DNA of 64,000 nt from Chrysopilus asiliformis (lineage: Eukaryota > Arthropoda > Insecta > Diptera > Rhagionidae): positions 12,653,888 through 12,717,887 of the forward strand of contig OZ035962.1 in NCBI GenBank assembly GCA_964034945.1, written 5' to 3'. Shown in pieces: positions 34,209 through 46,511 of this stretch. The translations under genes and the position numbers were made by a program. Position 1 is the stretch's first letter. The number at the start of each line of letters is the position of its first letter. The notes below the pieces were generated by a model. The model had not been told where the DNA came from and searched no databases. It worked only from the letters and a program-made list of their open reading frames with translations.

Positions 34209-34663
34209 AGGGTATTCACGAAAAGGATTAACGTGGCTGTTATCATCGTTAAATAATACTAGTTGACACACTTTAATTTCAAACCCTGAACACACCTTTT
34301 CAAGGTGCTGTTGAAACTGTACATATACTCACCTTTTTTCGTTTTTTTTCAATTTTTTCACTGTTTTTTGCTGAAAACTACTGTATTTGGTATTAGCAAA
34401 CACTTAATAATTTAACACCAAGCACTAACATCACAAAACAGTGTTTCACATATTTTTTTCGTTAACAAAGAATTTACTGAAACGGTCAAACATGAGCAAA
34501 TAGCTAGGTACCCAAATTTGATATTTTTATGTTGATACATAAAAAGTTGTCTCGAAGTTGCAAAAAATGTTGCCCTGTATTTTGTTATTGTTTACAAAAC
34601 TTTAACAATTAGTATAATTTTACGACGAGAACAGCCAAGTTAATAATTTTTGTGTATACCCCT
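34209..34663. mobile_element. MITE with GGGGTATTCACAAAA ends, copy 2
   Basis: The left end AGGGTATTCACGAAAAGG and right end (reverse-complemented) AGGGGTATACACAAAAATTA lie between TA dinucleotides at 34207-34208 and 34664-34665. Related to the element at 9993-10409. Confidence 0.75.
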
Positions 34664-34665
34664 TA

Positions 34666-35329
34666 GATTTTGCTTGTGTAGTCGTTTTTGGGGGGTTTAT
34701 TACGATTTATTTGCTGCGTCAGACATATGGTGCCTAAATCAGCTCATATCTGACCATATAAATAAATTATGGAAATTACATACTCACTTTCACATATCCG
34801 AATATTATTATACACATTCATATTCATAACAATAATAAATTTTGTCTACTGATAATTGTTTATTTTTCATTAATGATGAAATTTTTGGTGACGATTATCG
34901 TTTAAATAAATTACAGCAGTCCAAGAATATATACATATAATGTAGCACTATTATTATACTGAAAAAAAAATAAAAATTTATGTATAATTCAGCGTTTTTA
35001 TTTATAAAAATTTGCTTGATAAGAGGTTTAGATGACAGTGTAAAATTTAATTTGGATATTAAAGATTTATTTTTGTTGTTGATTTTTCATGTTTCTCGGA
35101 TTTTTTATGCTGTTGTATAATTTAAATTTAAAAAACGTTTTTTTATATTAATTCAGTGTTGCTAAAGGGCCCCAGAAAGAGTTAAAATTGCCAGACTCAC
35201 AGAAAAATTATGACAGAATCTTTCTAAAAAAAAAAAAAAAAAACGAACAATTTTGAAAAATCCGCAACTAAAAAACCTTAAAAATCGAAAAAAACTCAAA
35301 ATAGAAAAAAAGTCCTTGTTACATCTGAT
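34666..35329. other. ELOVL6 intron 1, nothing recognised
   Basis: Very AT-rich; a poly(A) stretch lies at 35227-35242. Confidence 0.4.
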
Positions 35330-35620
35330 ACTTTATTCTGTGCATTTTATTCTGCGACACCAAATGCACATTTCACAATCGTTTATACTACGACGCAAAA
35401 TCTCGAAATTTATTCCTGAAAAACGTCCGAACTCGAATTTTCCATATAAAACCGCCGGAATAAAATTGAATTTTAAATTTTGACAACGTTTTCCAAGTGA
35501 ATTTATTCTACGATAGGTAAATAAAATACGCGAATAGACTAAAAAAATCGCTTAATAGTGATAAGGATAAAATAATATAAGTGTAAACAGAGCTTAAATA
35601 GAATAAAATTTGTCGTTGGA
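35330..35620 (+). repeat. Dispersed repeat, second copy at 58900-59155
   Basis: TTTATACTACGACGCAAAAT, CCTGAAAAACGTCCGAACTC, ATATAAAACCG and TTTTGACAACG occur in the same order at 58930-59045. The 3' half also matches 18130-18240. Ends in a GTGTAAAC phrase that mirrors the start, so it may be a MITE. Confidence 0.6.
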
Positions 35621-35774
35621 TTTGGGTAGCAAGGATGTACCGACGCACACCAATTTTAAATTTTCCCCAAAGATTATATTATTATTTTATCCTTTTTAAA
35701 GATTTTTTTTTATTTTGGGGTTTTCCAATTTTTGGAAAGGGAAACGGCGTTTTTTCTTCCTTATATCCAACCGA

Positions 35775-35895
35775 TGTTTTTTCCATCGATGTTTTCTTTC
35801 CGATGTTTTTATAACATGTTTTTTCCATCGATGTTTTCTTTCCGATGTTTTTATAACATCGATGTTTTGTGTCCGATGTTTAGTATCCAACCACA
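35775..35895. repeat. Array of CATCGATGTTTT / CCGATGTTTT words
   Basis: CCATCGATGTTTTCTTTCCG and TTTTTATAACATG alternate here. A second array with ATCGATGTTTT words occupies 36598-36700, ending GATGTCACAGCACTA. These are the same words that fill the ends of the hAT element at 8783-9579, so the pair may be the subterminal regions of one related hAT copy of about 0.9 kb. I could not find its duplication. Confidence 0.5.
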
Positions 35896-36079
35896 TCTTA
35901 AGCCAGGAATACACGCTGAATTGCATAACACGGTTGTTCCGCGTGTTTTAAAAAATCATTGCTTGGGCGATATCGCACAGTTGTATGCCCAGGCCCAAAG
36001 TAAAAACCTGCGGTCCGCATTGTATGCTAAATTGAAATGGTTAAATGTCACCTTACGTTGTTGTTGTTAGGTTAGATTT

Positions 36080-36231
36080 ACACCGTGTCTTGACTTGGGA
36101 TTTTTCATCGCAGAGATTTTGTAATTGACCAATCAGAGCTCGAGTTGACGGAGATATCGTCATCAACTCGAGCTCTGATTGGCCAATCATAAAATCTCTG
36201 CGATGAAAAATCCCAAGTTAAGACGCGGTGT
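36080..36231. mobile_element. 152-bp palindromic MITE
   Basis: The arms start ACACCGYGTCTTRACTTGGG and stay inverted copies for about 70 bases with few differences. The centre is near GATATCGTCATC, and TTT lies on both sides. It sits between the two ATCGATG arrays. Confidence 0.8.
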
Positions 36232-36597
36232 TTTAGACTCTGTTTCAGTTTGTACCCTGTCACGCACGTCGCACTTGTTTCAAATAAGTGATTGTGTTGT
36301 GTTATATGTAACAAAATTTTTATAATAACTTTTTAGTTAGAAGTTTATTGTGATTTTTTTTTAATTATCTACTTCCGGGCCATCTGAAAGGCTATTTTCC
36401 GCGACAGGAAACATTGTGAGCAGTAAACGAAGTTGCCTGTCAGGGGAACACATAGACAAACTTCTGTTTCTCCACAGTGTGGATAATAAATATTGGGGTT
36501 TGGACTAGTTTGCGCCAGTTTTTTTTTTGCATAAGTGTTACTACTTATTAAAGAGTCAAGATTTTCTTTAAAATCACTTTTATTATGTTTTAAGAAC

Positions 36598-36705
36598 ATC
36601 GATGTTTTTGGTTCGATGTTTTTGTGGCATCGATGTTTTCAGTTTTAAAACATCGATGTATCGAACATCGATGTTTTTCTTCGATGTCACAGCACTACAG
36701 CCGAA
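36598..36705. repeat. Second ATCGATG array
   Basis: Five or more ATCGATGT words in 100 bases, with a terminal GACATCGAAG-type end beside CACAGCACTA, which fits a hAT terminus (TAGTGCTGTG on the other strand). Confidence 0.5.
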
Positions 36706-39295
36706 TGCCAAAAACAGGACGGAAAGCGGTTGAGTGCATCAAAAGCAATGAGGGAAGGAACACACAAACGCATATAACCTCTCCTCATAGCCTCGTCGGG
36801 GCTAAAAAAAAATCCGAAAACATATCACAAAGTTGAATTGATGGCCCAAAAAAATTGTTAAAAGCGATTAAAATTTTAAAAATTTTTTTTATAAAATTTT
36901 AATGAGTTGTTTTTTTAAAAACAATTTATGGGGTTTCTCTTATGTTACATTAGGGTGACAAGAACGTATAAACAAAAAAATGAATTTACATTCAAGATTT
37001 TTGTATGAAAAACGAGCTACACATAAATTACCTGCTTTTACAATTAAGAAATGAATTACCTCCCCCTTTTACATTATCCTTCCACACAAAATTATATTTA
37101 GGGAGGGGGCTGTGCTACGAACAAGAATGTGGGTGGTTGGGAGGCGGGTATGAGGGGATGCCGCTGAATTATCGTATCTATATCTTTTTCTTTTGTCTAC
37201 AAATTAATTCGGTGGGTCGTTGAGAATACCGTGCTTGCTCAGGTGTGAATATAGCGTTTCACCCGGAGGCCTGCATTTCTCTTGCTAGCCTCCAAACTTT
37301 TCATGCCACCCACATATGTATCGAAACAAATATAATTTGTCCCCAATAGAGGTTAATAATTCTAATTCTAATGAGTATTCAGAAAGACGTGGGGCACACA
37401 TTTATCTCCTCCCTAAAAGTGTGACATATTTTATGGAAAGCTTATAAGTTTTACTATAAAAGTAAAAGTATTAATCAATTAGGATGATTTGTCAGAAATG
37501 GAGCATAAATAATTTAACAATTTAAATTTCATTAACTGCATATCAATTATTATTTTTAACACACCTGACTGGGGTTAATTGTGCTAATAGTGATATTTAA
37601 TGCAAGAATATTGATTGAATTTCGGTTTTTTTTAGTTCGCATTTTTTTTTGTAAGTTCAATTTTCCCGATTACGAAAATTTATTCCTCAAAGGTAAATGC
37701 CCCCCTTGATGTTAACAATTTGTAAAATTTTATTAGCCATTATTAGCATATCGATTTTCCACTCGGTTAATCACTTTTACTTTTGGTAAATACATTAATG
37801 TAAATTAATACTTCATTTAAATTGTTTGGTTTTGTTTGTGACATTCTTGGTTAAGAAAGCAATAGTAAAAGAAACAATTATTAGATTGAATATTTAACCT
37901 TTTCATAATCGTGGATAGATTTTTCGATTAAATTAAAATTTAATTGATTTTTGAAACTAGAATGAGGAATAAAAACGCTTATTTAGTGTTAGCTCTTAAG
38001 TTTTAGGAATTCTGTGACTTAAAACATTTTAGTTTTGATCCCATAATTCTACGTATAATAGGAAGATATTAGTACGTAAATAAAATATTTATCAACTAAT
38101 TGAAACGCAATTAACTTTCAATTGCGCTTTATTTATGGCTTTTGTATCCTAATTAATGACTAACTAATTTTCCAGACACTAATCAGACATTTACTGATAA
38201 AATAGCGGTCAAGAAGCGATTCCAAAGCTCCCAATTTCCTGAAAAAATCAAATTTTCTTATCAAAAATAAACACGAGATCGTCTCAACAGTTCATTGAAT
38301 AATTAAAGAGTGTGGCATGATGCAAAACATTTTGATAACCGAAATTCCATTATCTTAGTGACCAAAAACCTTTTGGACCGATTACAAAATCAGCGAGGTG
38401 TCACGACTATAAAAAAAATTCGAATTTATTATTATAAAATCATTGTGGAAAGATAACAAATTCACGTGTTTTTTTCATGCTTAAAATTGTGGCGTGTTGC
38501 AAATGACAAACAATAATTTTGTTTTAATAATACTATCAAATATTATCAATAGCAACATTTAATGAACTAAAACGGATTATGTAAGATTCTCACCGTTTTT
38601 GGGGAAATGACAATTATTACTACTCAAGAGATGACCCTATGTCAAGCTGATAAGGAAAATCATCAGTTTTCTTGAAACATCCCACATCTATTTCCTTTTA
38701 TGGATTTACATCAAACAACAACAAAAAAGGGGGAAAACAAACAACAACAGCCGAAAAATGTATGACCTCCAAATTCAATATCAATGAAATCCATCAGATT
38801 GTCTAATTTCAGTAGAATTGGATTTTCCTTTCCTTAATGAAGAACTCCAAATTCATTTTTAATCCCCGCATTAAAGCTTCGGGGACGATAGAAATGGCAG
38901 AATTTAATTTAAAAGAATTGCTAAATATTTAATGTGAGTTAGGGGAAAAAAAACATTTACGTTGCGACGTGGACTTTTTATTTTGCAAAAAATGATAAAT
39001 TTATTCGCCTTTATAATTAAAAAAGATAAATTTAGTGGAAAATCAATTTTCACAAAACAAAACAAAATATTTAAATGACAACAAAAATATTTTTTTGCGT
39101 CTTTGATTGCTATTTAATTCGAACGTCGACTTTTTTCAGATCGCAGAAAAATGGCGTTGTAGAGAATCGCGTTGTGTGAAATTCAGTAATTTCCACAAAA
39201 ATATACAATATGTAAATACGTATAAATATGTTATGTGAAACTACTAGGGTGTGCAGGATATCGAAAAGTTCGAGGAGCGGAAACTTGTGACGGTA
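36706..39295. other. ELOVL6 intron 1, nothing recognised
   Basis: No gene. Ordinary AT-rich sequence; 38700-38760 is rich in CAACAACAA. Confidence 0.4.
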
Positions 39296-39379
39296 ACTTG
39301 TCCATATTTTATGGAAACTTGTCGATATTTTATGGAAATTTGTCCATATTTTATGGAAACTTGTCGATATTTTATGGAC
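39296..39379. repeat. 21-bp tandem repeat, four units
   Basis: The unit ACTTGTCSATATTTTATGGA (plus one base) repeats four times, alternating TCCATA and TCGATA. Confidence 0.85.
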
Positions 39380-40084
39380 ATACCCCAATTTAATTTCTGA
39401 AACATCTTTTAAAATTCAAAATGGTGAATTTTTTGTTATGTTTAAACTCAATAAATAAAGGATATTTTCTACTGGGCTTTAGTGAATCTCACAATGCAAT
39501 TTCAAAGACAAATGCAATACAAAAATTATGCTATAAACCGAATAATTTCTTTTGACGCCTTTATAATTAAAATTTACATAAATTTTCACATTGCTTACTT
39601 TTTTTGGTTTATTTTCGTTACTTTTTTTTCCATTTCACTGAGATATGTCAACGAAATTCGTTTATTTCAATTTTTGATGAGTTTTTCAGATCAATAACGA
39701 ACAGCGAATGTTTCTGTTCATATTTTTAGATTCGAAGTACCCAAAATAATTTTTTATTCATACTTTTATCTTCTACCTCAAAAGACTGCATATATCTTTT
39801 CATATCCTTACTAAATTTTTTATTCTTTTGTTTTTTTTTCGTCTTTTGAAAAAAATGTCCTTTTTTTATTGGCATCGCGTTTTATCCATAGAATCTTCTT
39901 TAGCTCTGCTATATTTATATTTTCTGAATAATGTATAGAAATCGATTAGTGAATGCGACAATTTCATATCGAGTAAAATACAGAATTATATGTTATCATG
40001 TTCAACTAAAACAATTGGTAACTCGAATGTATTACGCCTTCGTGACATAAAATTTGGATACATAGAAAGGGTTTTACTCTATTC

Positions 40085-40930
40085 ATACTCTATATGATAT
40101 ACATATAATATAGGAGTATTGTCGAGATTTAGTATACCGTTTGTAACGCATCCAACCAATCATCGAACACAAAAATTTTAGGGATGACAAAAGATTCTGA
40201 TTTCCGCAGGTTCGGCCATCTGTCTGTCTGTCTATCTGTCTGTCTATCTGTCTGTCTATCTGTCTGTCTATCTGTCTGTCTATCTGTCTGTCTATCTGTC
40301 TGTCTATCTGTCTGTCTATCTGTCTGTCTATCTGTCTGTCTATCTGTCTGTCTATCTGTCTGTCTATCTGTCTGTCTATCTGTCTGTCTATCTGTCTGTC
40401 TATCTGTCTGTCTATCTGTCTGTCTATCTGTCTGTCTGCCTGTCTGTCTGCTTGTCTGCCTGTCCGCCTGTCTGTCTGTTTGTCCGTCCGTAACTCTCGA
40501 AAACATTGAGCTAGAGACTTGAATTTTTGTAAAGTTACGTTTCGCGTAAATGGCTAGGCTAAGTTCTTGAACGGGCATAATTGAAAAATTTATAAAAGTA
40601 AAATGTGTTTAGAAAAGGATTTTACATAACTCATCCATACATCAAAATCCAATCAGACAACTGCTTCTCCCCTCTCCCATACAAATGGAATCCTTTTTCC
40701 TGTTTTCTCGAAAACTGTGCATCATTTCGAAAAATTTATAAAGATGAAATGTCTTTAGAATATGATTTTACATAACATAGAATATGATTTTACATTACAT
40801 AACAGATTTTACATAACATGAAGGACTACTCCTTCTCCTCTCTTCTATACAAATGGATTTTTTTAAAATCAACATTTTGTCTGTCATCATATAGAGTATT
40901 TGACGATTGGCCCCTGGCAGTAGCTTTTCT
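40085..40930 (+). mobile_element. INE-1/DINE-1-like element with expanded (GTCY)n tract
   Basis: Starts with TACTCTATATGATATACATA and TTTAGTATACCGTTTGTAAC. It carries the long TCTGTCTGTCTA array listed separately, then AACATTGAGCTAGAGACTTG. It ends with ATAGAGTATTTGACGATTGG. It lies 0.3 kb before ELOVL6 exon 2. Confidence 0.7.
40216..40490 (+). repeat. Microsatellite, 12-bp unit CTGTCTGTCTAT, about 19 units
   Basis: The array is nearly perfect up to about 40430, then passes into CTGTCTGC and CTGTCCGC variants. It gives long artificial frames on both strands (Ser-Val-Cys-Leu and Thr-Asp-Arg-Gln repeats), which are not genes. It is an expansion of the tetramer tract of the surrounding element. 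Confidence 0.95.
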
Positions 40931-41252
40931 CATGTTTTTGTTTACAATACGTCGCCACTTTTTTCATAATTTGGTTGCCGACATTTTCTTTTTCAGATTT
41001 CGCGTACTCTCTGGAACCAGTCGATGTACCCCCGGTTGGGGAACTGATAGTAAAATTAAGTGAAACTTTTTATTTCATCTCCTCAATTTTTTTTTGTAAT
41101 ATCAAAATTTTATCATTTATCAAAATGTCTTTTACCAAAATGTCGTAAATCGAAGAATGAATATACAAATAAAACTCGTTTAAATTTTCAATTTCATTTT
41201 GAAAACTACAACAAACATAACAATAATTAAATTTTAATTTTTTTTTATATAG

Positions 41253-41390
41253 ATTCGAGCTGAGAGGCCTTCTAGTGATATGGAACACAGCCTTAGCTAT
41301 GTTTAGTATAATGGGTGCCTTCCGAACAGCTCCAGAACTGCTTCACGTGCTGCGACATTATGGTCTGTTTCATTCTGTCTGTGTAGCGAG
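41253..41390 (+). CDS. Baldspot: ELOVL6-type elongase, exon 2 (residues 58-104)
   Basis: Encodes FELRGLLVIWNTALAMFSIM, then GAFRTAPELLHVLRHYGLFHSVCVA with the second membrane segment. It is nearly identical in layout to Baldspot/ELOVL6, where RTAPELLHVL and GLFHSVC are conserved. The acceptor TTTATATAG and donor GCGAG|GTGAGT are clear. The exon length of 138 bases keeps the split-codon phase. Confidence 0.95.
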
Positions 41391-43056
41391 GTGAGTAATT
41401 GAAACAAAAATATAAAATTCATAAAAAATTACTTAGCTTCATGACATTGAATTAAATGACAGGGGAAATAGTAACAAACAAGTAAATGTAGTATTTTTAA
41501 AGTGAAACAATTATCTTATTCATATATTTGTCTCAAATTGATCGCTTTAAGTATTTTCATATACTGTGTCTCTATTTAATTACATTCATTATTAATAATT
41601 TCTTCACGCCTACCTTAGTTTCAAATTGAAAGTTTCTTAAAAGGGGAGAATGTATTTTTTTTCTATTATTGGCTGTTAAAACTCTAATTAAATAATTTAT
41701 CGTAATTTGGTTATTTTTAGAAGCAATGATAAATTTTGGTGCTAACTGAGTAGTAAAAATATGTTGTTAGTTGCTCCATTTAAAGTATAATTATTTTTGA
41801 TGATAAGTTGTTATTGAATTCATTTTTATATTCATTTATTCCCAAAAGTGCATAAATTTCGAGAAATTTTCAAAAAACTGTTTTTTTTTTTTCAAAAAAA
41901 AAAAAAAAAAATGTGTAGAGAACTACGATTTTTGTAAAACTCATTTGCAAACCATTTTAAGTCGCTATCTCAACGCGTATTGCATGCAGCACTAATATGG
42001 CGTATTCTTTTTAACTGAATAAAATGTCAACAGAAAATTCCATTTTAAATTTATCAAATATTTGAATTTACTGCCCAAAAATTGACCACAATATTTTTTT
42101 TTAAAAAAAGCCCAATATCGCCCGATATGAAATTTCGTTAGTCACTTTACACCGAAAAATTTAAACAATTCGGAAATACAATAACTTGAAAGCCAACAGC
42201 GTTTATTGACCAACAGGCCACGGTTAAACTTTCATTTTTTCTGCTTTCAACCAGTTAATCGACTCCCAAGATGTTGATTTATTTTTCCCGCCTTTTAGTC
42301 TCACAATCCGTTTCGTATTTTCTCATTTTCCTCGTGTAAGATGCTTATGATGAAATCCCATACTGATAAACATAAATAAAAAGTTTTTCGTGCCAATTTT
42401 AACGTCTTAAGATTTTCTTACTATGGAGGCCAAAATCCATTTACGTTTCACTGTGAATGAAAGAAGTAAGATTCGAGTAAAATGAAAATGGTTTCGTTAT
42501 TTTCAGAAGATCTTCCGTACTACTTTCAGATGTTTCTCCTCCATTGGATTTTACATATTAAAAATTGCCAAAAAAAAAGATAAATTCGTATTACAAACAT
42601 ATCCGTAATAATCGCATGCTCGTAGCCGGTATAAACTTTTAAAGATGAGAAATATTGAATGAATTGTTTATGATGAAATTTTCGATCATATTGAATTTGT
42701 TATTTTGAGTACAAGGAAAGAGGAGCTAAAAAGTTAACACTTTGTTAAAGCATAAATTTTATATTGTTTCAAAAGTTTGACAGCCTGAAGAAGTTTTCCT
42801 ATTAATTAACAAATACAAATTTTACCTTTGTTCGCCGGGCTATATTACAAAGAATTATGTTACAGTTTTTAAATGATAATCGTCTTGTAAACGTGTCTTA
42901 TTGTGTTGTGTGACTCAATTGTGAACAAAATATGGGAGTTTATCATAATATCATATTAATATTACGGTAAAACCGGTGTAAATCGGGAATCTGTCCAAAG
43001 ACCGGAATACAATTGGCCCGAAACAACATTAACGACGACATATTACAGCGACAAAG
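41391..43056. other. Start of ELOVL6 intron 2, nothing firm
   Basis: Poly(T) next to poly(A) at 41880-41911. An ACGGTAAAACCGGTGTAAAT phrase at about 42963 could be another transposon end. No gene. Confidence 0.4.
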
Positions 43057-43540
43057 AGGGTATTCACAATCCTCTTCGGTATTTGGTATTCGGTATTTTC
43101 GGTAATATTAAAAGACTGAAAATATTCTGCTGTGAACATCCCACAGCACAGATTTGAGAACAGCGCTTTTATTTGATACGTGACCAAATCATGAACTGCG
43201 AATTTGATTGTAAAATATGTCACATACCTTTAAATCCATGTTTGATGTATTCTTTTGAATTTCTATTGTGGTAACGGCTATCAAAATTGAAAAAAATTGC
43301 AGTCCGATGAGATAACCAGCGAGAAAATTTTCAACTAAAAACATTACTAGCGCCACCCGCGGTTGATTCTTGATACCGAATACCGAGGCTGAAAAACACG
43401 ACTCGAGGCATGTATACAATTACCGAATCCGGTAATTCATTTTTACATGTAATTTGCGTCTCGGTAAAAATCTGTTAAATTTGACTGAATTACCGAGCGG
43501 TAAATTTACCCGCAATTTAAAAGAGGACTGTGAATTCCCT
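43057..43540. mobile_element. MITE with GGGWATTCACARTCCTCTT ends
   Basis: The left end AGGGTATTCACAATCCTCTT and right end (reverse-complemented) AGGGAATTCACAGTCCTCTT are inverted copies. CGGTATT and CGGTAATT words fill both subterminal regions. No duplication is clear. Confidence 0.65.
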
Positions 43541-43864
43541 GAAAGTTTTTCTCCACATACAATTTCGCACACTTTGTTGTACTAAACGTCATTTGCTTTT
43601 CATTCGATTTTGACAGTCGGACAGTGAGCCACGGTTACTAATTATCATACATAATACGAATGTGAATGTAAGCAATACAGCCTACGAACTGAATTTCCTA
43701 ATACTTTCTTTAAGTCCCCATAAAATTCCATTTTGAATCAACCATGAAATTTTGTCGGCGAGCTGACTGACAAAAGTTAAATTTGATTCAACTTTTTACG
43801 ACGACAAAAATTGGTCGGATTGATTGTATACAGAAGCTTTTTTAACGGTCCGATTTTAAACGGT

Positions 43865-44012
43865 TACGATTGAAGTTTCTCGACCAATGAGATCAAAGCT
43901 TTCAACGATAGGGACATGAAAAGTTTGATCTCATTCGTCGAGGAAGCTCAATCGTAATCACAATCGTAATCGCAATCGCAATCGTAATCGCAATCGTAAT
44001 CGCAATCGGCTA
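43865..44012. mobile_element. AATCGTAATCGC-type MITE, diverged, with hexamer expansion
   Basis: GGTTACGATTGAAG and CTCGACCAATGAGATCAAAG on the left mirror TTTGATCTCATTCGTCGAGG and CTCAATCGTAATC on the right. The right arm has grown into an AATCGT/AATCGC hexamer run of about ten units. Same family as 45860-46017 and 52256-52562. Confidence 0.65.
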
Positions 44013-44111
44013 TTGAAGTCAATTGGTAACGAAAAAACTCCTAGAAGTAGTTCAATTGAATTTTCAACTCCTTTTCGGAGTTAATTCAAAGTTGAGGCTA
44101 AGACGGTGTTA

Positions 44112-44355
44112 GGCACTTGGCACACCCAATGCGAATTCGCACCGCATTGCGAAAAGTTCAAGTTTACCACGCGATCGTATGTCATTTGTCATCTACATGA
44201 GCTCTAATTTTGTATTACGTAACAATGCGGTCTCCCCAAAATTGCAGTCTCTGCAAAGTTAGAACTCATGTAGATTACATACAATATAAGATGGCTTGAA
44301 AAGTTTGAACTTTCTCGCTATGCGGTGCGAATTCGCATTCGGTGTGTCAAGTGCC
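44112..44355. mobile_element. Harbinger-like MITE, TTA duplication, 244 bp
   Basis: Ends GGCACTTGGCACACC and GGCACTTGACACACC are followed by ATGCGAATTCGCACCGCAT on both arms. TTA flanks at 44109-44111 and 44356-44358. Confidence 0.85.
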
Positions 44356-44394
44356 TTAAAGTGAATTTTTCACTCCTTAAAACAGAAATATAAA

Positions 44395-44530
44395 AAAAAA
44401 CTGTACGCTACGGTGTTAATTTTTTTCTGAATAACATTGTGAGGTGCTTTCTTTTAGCTACATTTTGAGGGGACGTTAATTTGTCCCCGAGTTTTTTTTC
44501 GAGAGTGTTGTATTGCTAAAAAAAAATCAT
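44395..44530 (+). repeat. TTACCGTTATCG-family 3' fragment
   Basis: GTGTTAATTTTTTTCTGAAT, TTTGAGGGGACGTTAATTTG and TTCGAGAGTGT match 23020-23105. Confidence 0.5.
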
Positions 44531-45859
44531 ATTGCATAATTTTATCAGTTATATGTTTTCAAAAAAATTGAGTTCCAGCAAAATTGGAAACTTTACTTGT
44601 AGTTTTCTTGAAAAATCGTGGACTATACTATTTTTTTAAATTTTATTTCTGTTGATATATCAAACAATATACAAATATTCAGGCAAATTTGTGACCTTTG
44701 ATACGTCAATTATTAAAAAAAATCTCAATTATTCTTTTAGTTAGCTCGATTTTTATTTTCATGAAATTTTCGCATCTTATCTTTTGCAAGACCATCGAAT
44801 TTCTAGTTTTCATAGGAAATACCTCATAAATGCACACATTTAAACGAAAAGCTAATGTATTAATGAAATGGCAAAATCATTTAATCGCGAAAAAACCTGT
44901 TTATAGCTTCCTAGACTAATCATTTAACAATTTTAAGTTATTCCAAATGAATCCGTTCTACTCCATTTCTTCGTTTTCCGACTACCTGCATTGTGAAAGC
45001 GAGAGTAACCTGTCTACCTACAAATATTTATGTCATCGTAATCGATTCAGGAAAAAAGTGAAATGACAAAATATGCCTACACAGATAAAAAAAATCGAGC
45101 CATAAATTGGAATCGTATGATTTTGGATGAAAACTTTGATGCAAGATCATCAGTTGCTCAATCGATATTGAATCTCTCTTGGATTATTTGCCAATAGTCA
45201 AATTTATGTGGTGACTAATAACCCGAATTCATATGAAATTCATAAGAAATGGACTGTCCATTAAAATATTGTGTGTACTTAAATGTTTAAGTATAGACAT
45301 AAAAAATATATCACGCTAGGTCGTTCAAGGGTCTCTGAAATATAACCTAAAAACCTTTGGGTTTTACAACAGAGATAACTACTGGAATTTAATACGACAT
45401 AACTGTGGAGTGTTTTTTCTCTCCACAAAACCAACGGAAAAGAGTTGCGTAACATTTTCCAAAAGAGACATGAAAAAAAAAATTATCAGATCATTGAACT
45501 TTGGGCGTAAGTTATTTCGTCTTGACTTGCTCCGAAAATATTTTCCACTTACATCGATTGTTTGTCTCGACATTAAGGTCGTTTCTTGTGCCCTTTTCCA
45601 ATGCCACACCACGCATTTCAAATTAAACGCGCACGTAGAGACCGCATTTCGATCGTCATTAAATAAAACGTTTCCGTTTGTTGAGGAAAAATTAAATGTT
45701 GTAAACATAACGCTCGTAGTACTCTATTGATAAGAAAATTTTTCGAGATAATATTAGAAGTCACCTCATCGCGTCCACGTGGTTCGATATTTTTTTTTAT
45801 ACCCCATGTGATATATAATTTTAAAAGTGCGTTTTCTCAACGGTTTATCAAATCTATTA
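44531..45859. other. ELOVL6 intron 2, nothing recognised
   Basis: Two opposed frames of about 105 codons overlap at 45379-45730. Neither resembles a known family and they are mutually exclusive, so neither is called. Confidence 0.4.
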
Positions 45860-46017
45860 AGCCCAATTCAGACTAACAATTGCGGTTGCGACTACAATTA
45901 CGATTGTGCGTCCTCGACCAATGAAATCAAAGCTTTCATTTTCCTATAGTTGAAAGCTTTGATCTCATTGGTCGAGAAGCCTCAATCGTAATCGCAATCG
46001 TTAGTCTGAATTGGGCT
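45860..46017. mobile_element. AATCGTAATCGC-type MITE, 158 bp, TTA duplication
   Basis: Ends AGCCCAATTCAGACTAAC on both arms. The arms continue as CTCGACCAATGARATCAAAG around a short loop. TTA flanks at 45857-45859 and 46018-46020. This is the cleanest member of the family. Confidence 0.88.
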
Positions 46018-46082
46018 TTAGTCAGAGATGCAAATCATAAGTTTTTTTTAGTGTGATTCAGTTTTGGTGCATTGGATTTTTG

Positions 46083-46219
46083 AGGGTCGATCACCGAACA
46101 CGATACAATTGATTCGAACTCTAATTTTAATGTTGTGTTGTAAAAACAATAATATTGTTGTTGTTGTAATATTAAATTTACGATTCGAACCAATTATATC
46201 GTGTTCGGTAATAGAACCT
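46083..46219. mobile_element. Palindromic MITE related to 50958-51086
   Basis: ATCACCGAACACGATACAAT on the left mirrors ATTATATCGTGTTCGGTAAT on the right, with TTCGAA and GTTGTTGTTG-type middle parts as in the copy at 50958-51086. Strongly diverged. Confidence 0.65.
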
Positions 46220-46511
46220 CGGTTTTTTTTTTTTGGTTTCGGTTCCTCAAATTTGGTTTTGGTTTTAGTTTTTAAAATTTCAAAACTGTAGTTCTGGTTT
46301 TGGTTCCTAAAATTTCAAGAGTTTGGGTCTGCTTTTGGTTTTCCGAAATTTGAATGGTTCACTGGTTTTTGATTGGTTCAAAAAAAACGGGTTACATATC
46401 TGATAATTATAATAAACTTCCATGTCTGTCTATTTGCTGATAACTCGAAAATCAGTAAACCGATTTGGACGAAACTTCAAGGGGAGCATAGTACAAGTTT
46501 TTTATTAAAAA

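Noticed and set aside
40129..40578. 149-codon minus-strand frame with Thr-Asp-Arg-Gln repeats and its 112-codon plus-strand counterpart
   Set aside because: Both are translations of a 12-bp microsatellite; a tetramer-based array is open in several frames by chance.
45379..45730. Opposed frames of 109 and 106 codons
   Set aside because: Mutually overlapping on opposite strands, no motif, no splice or start context that prefers either.
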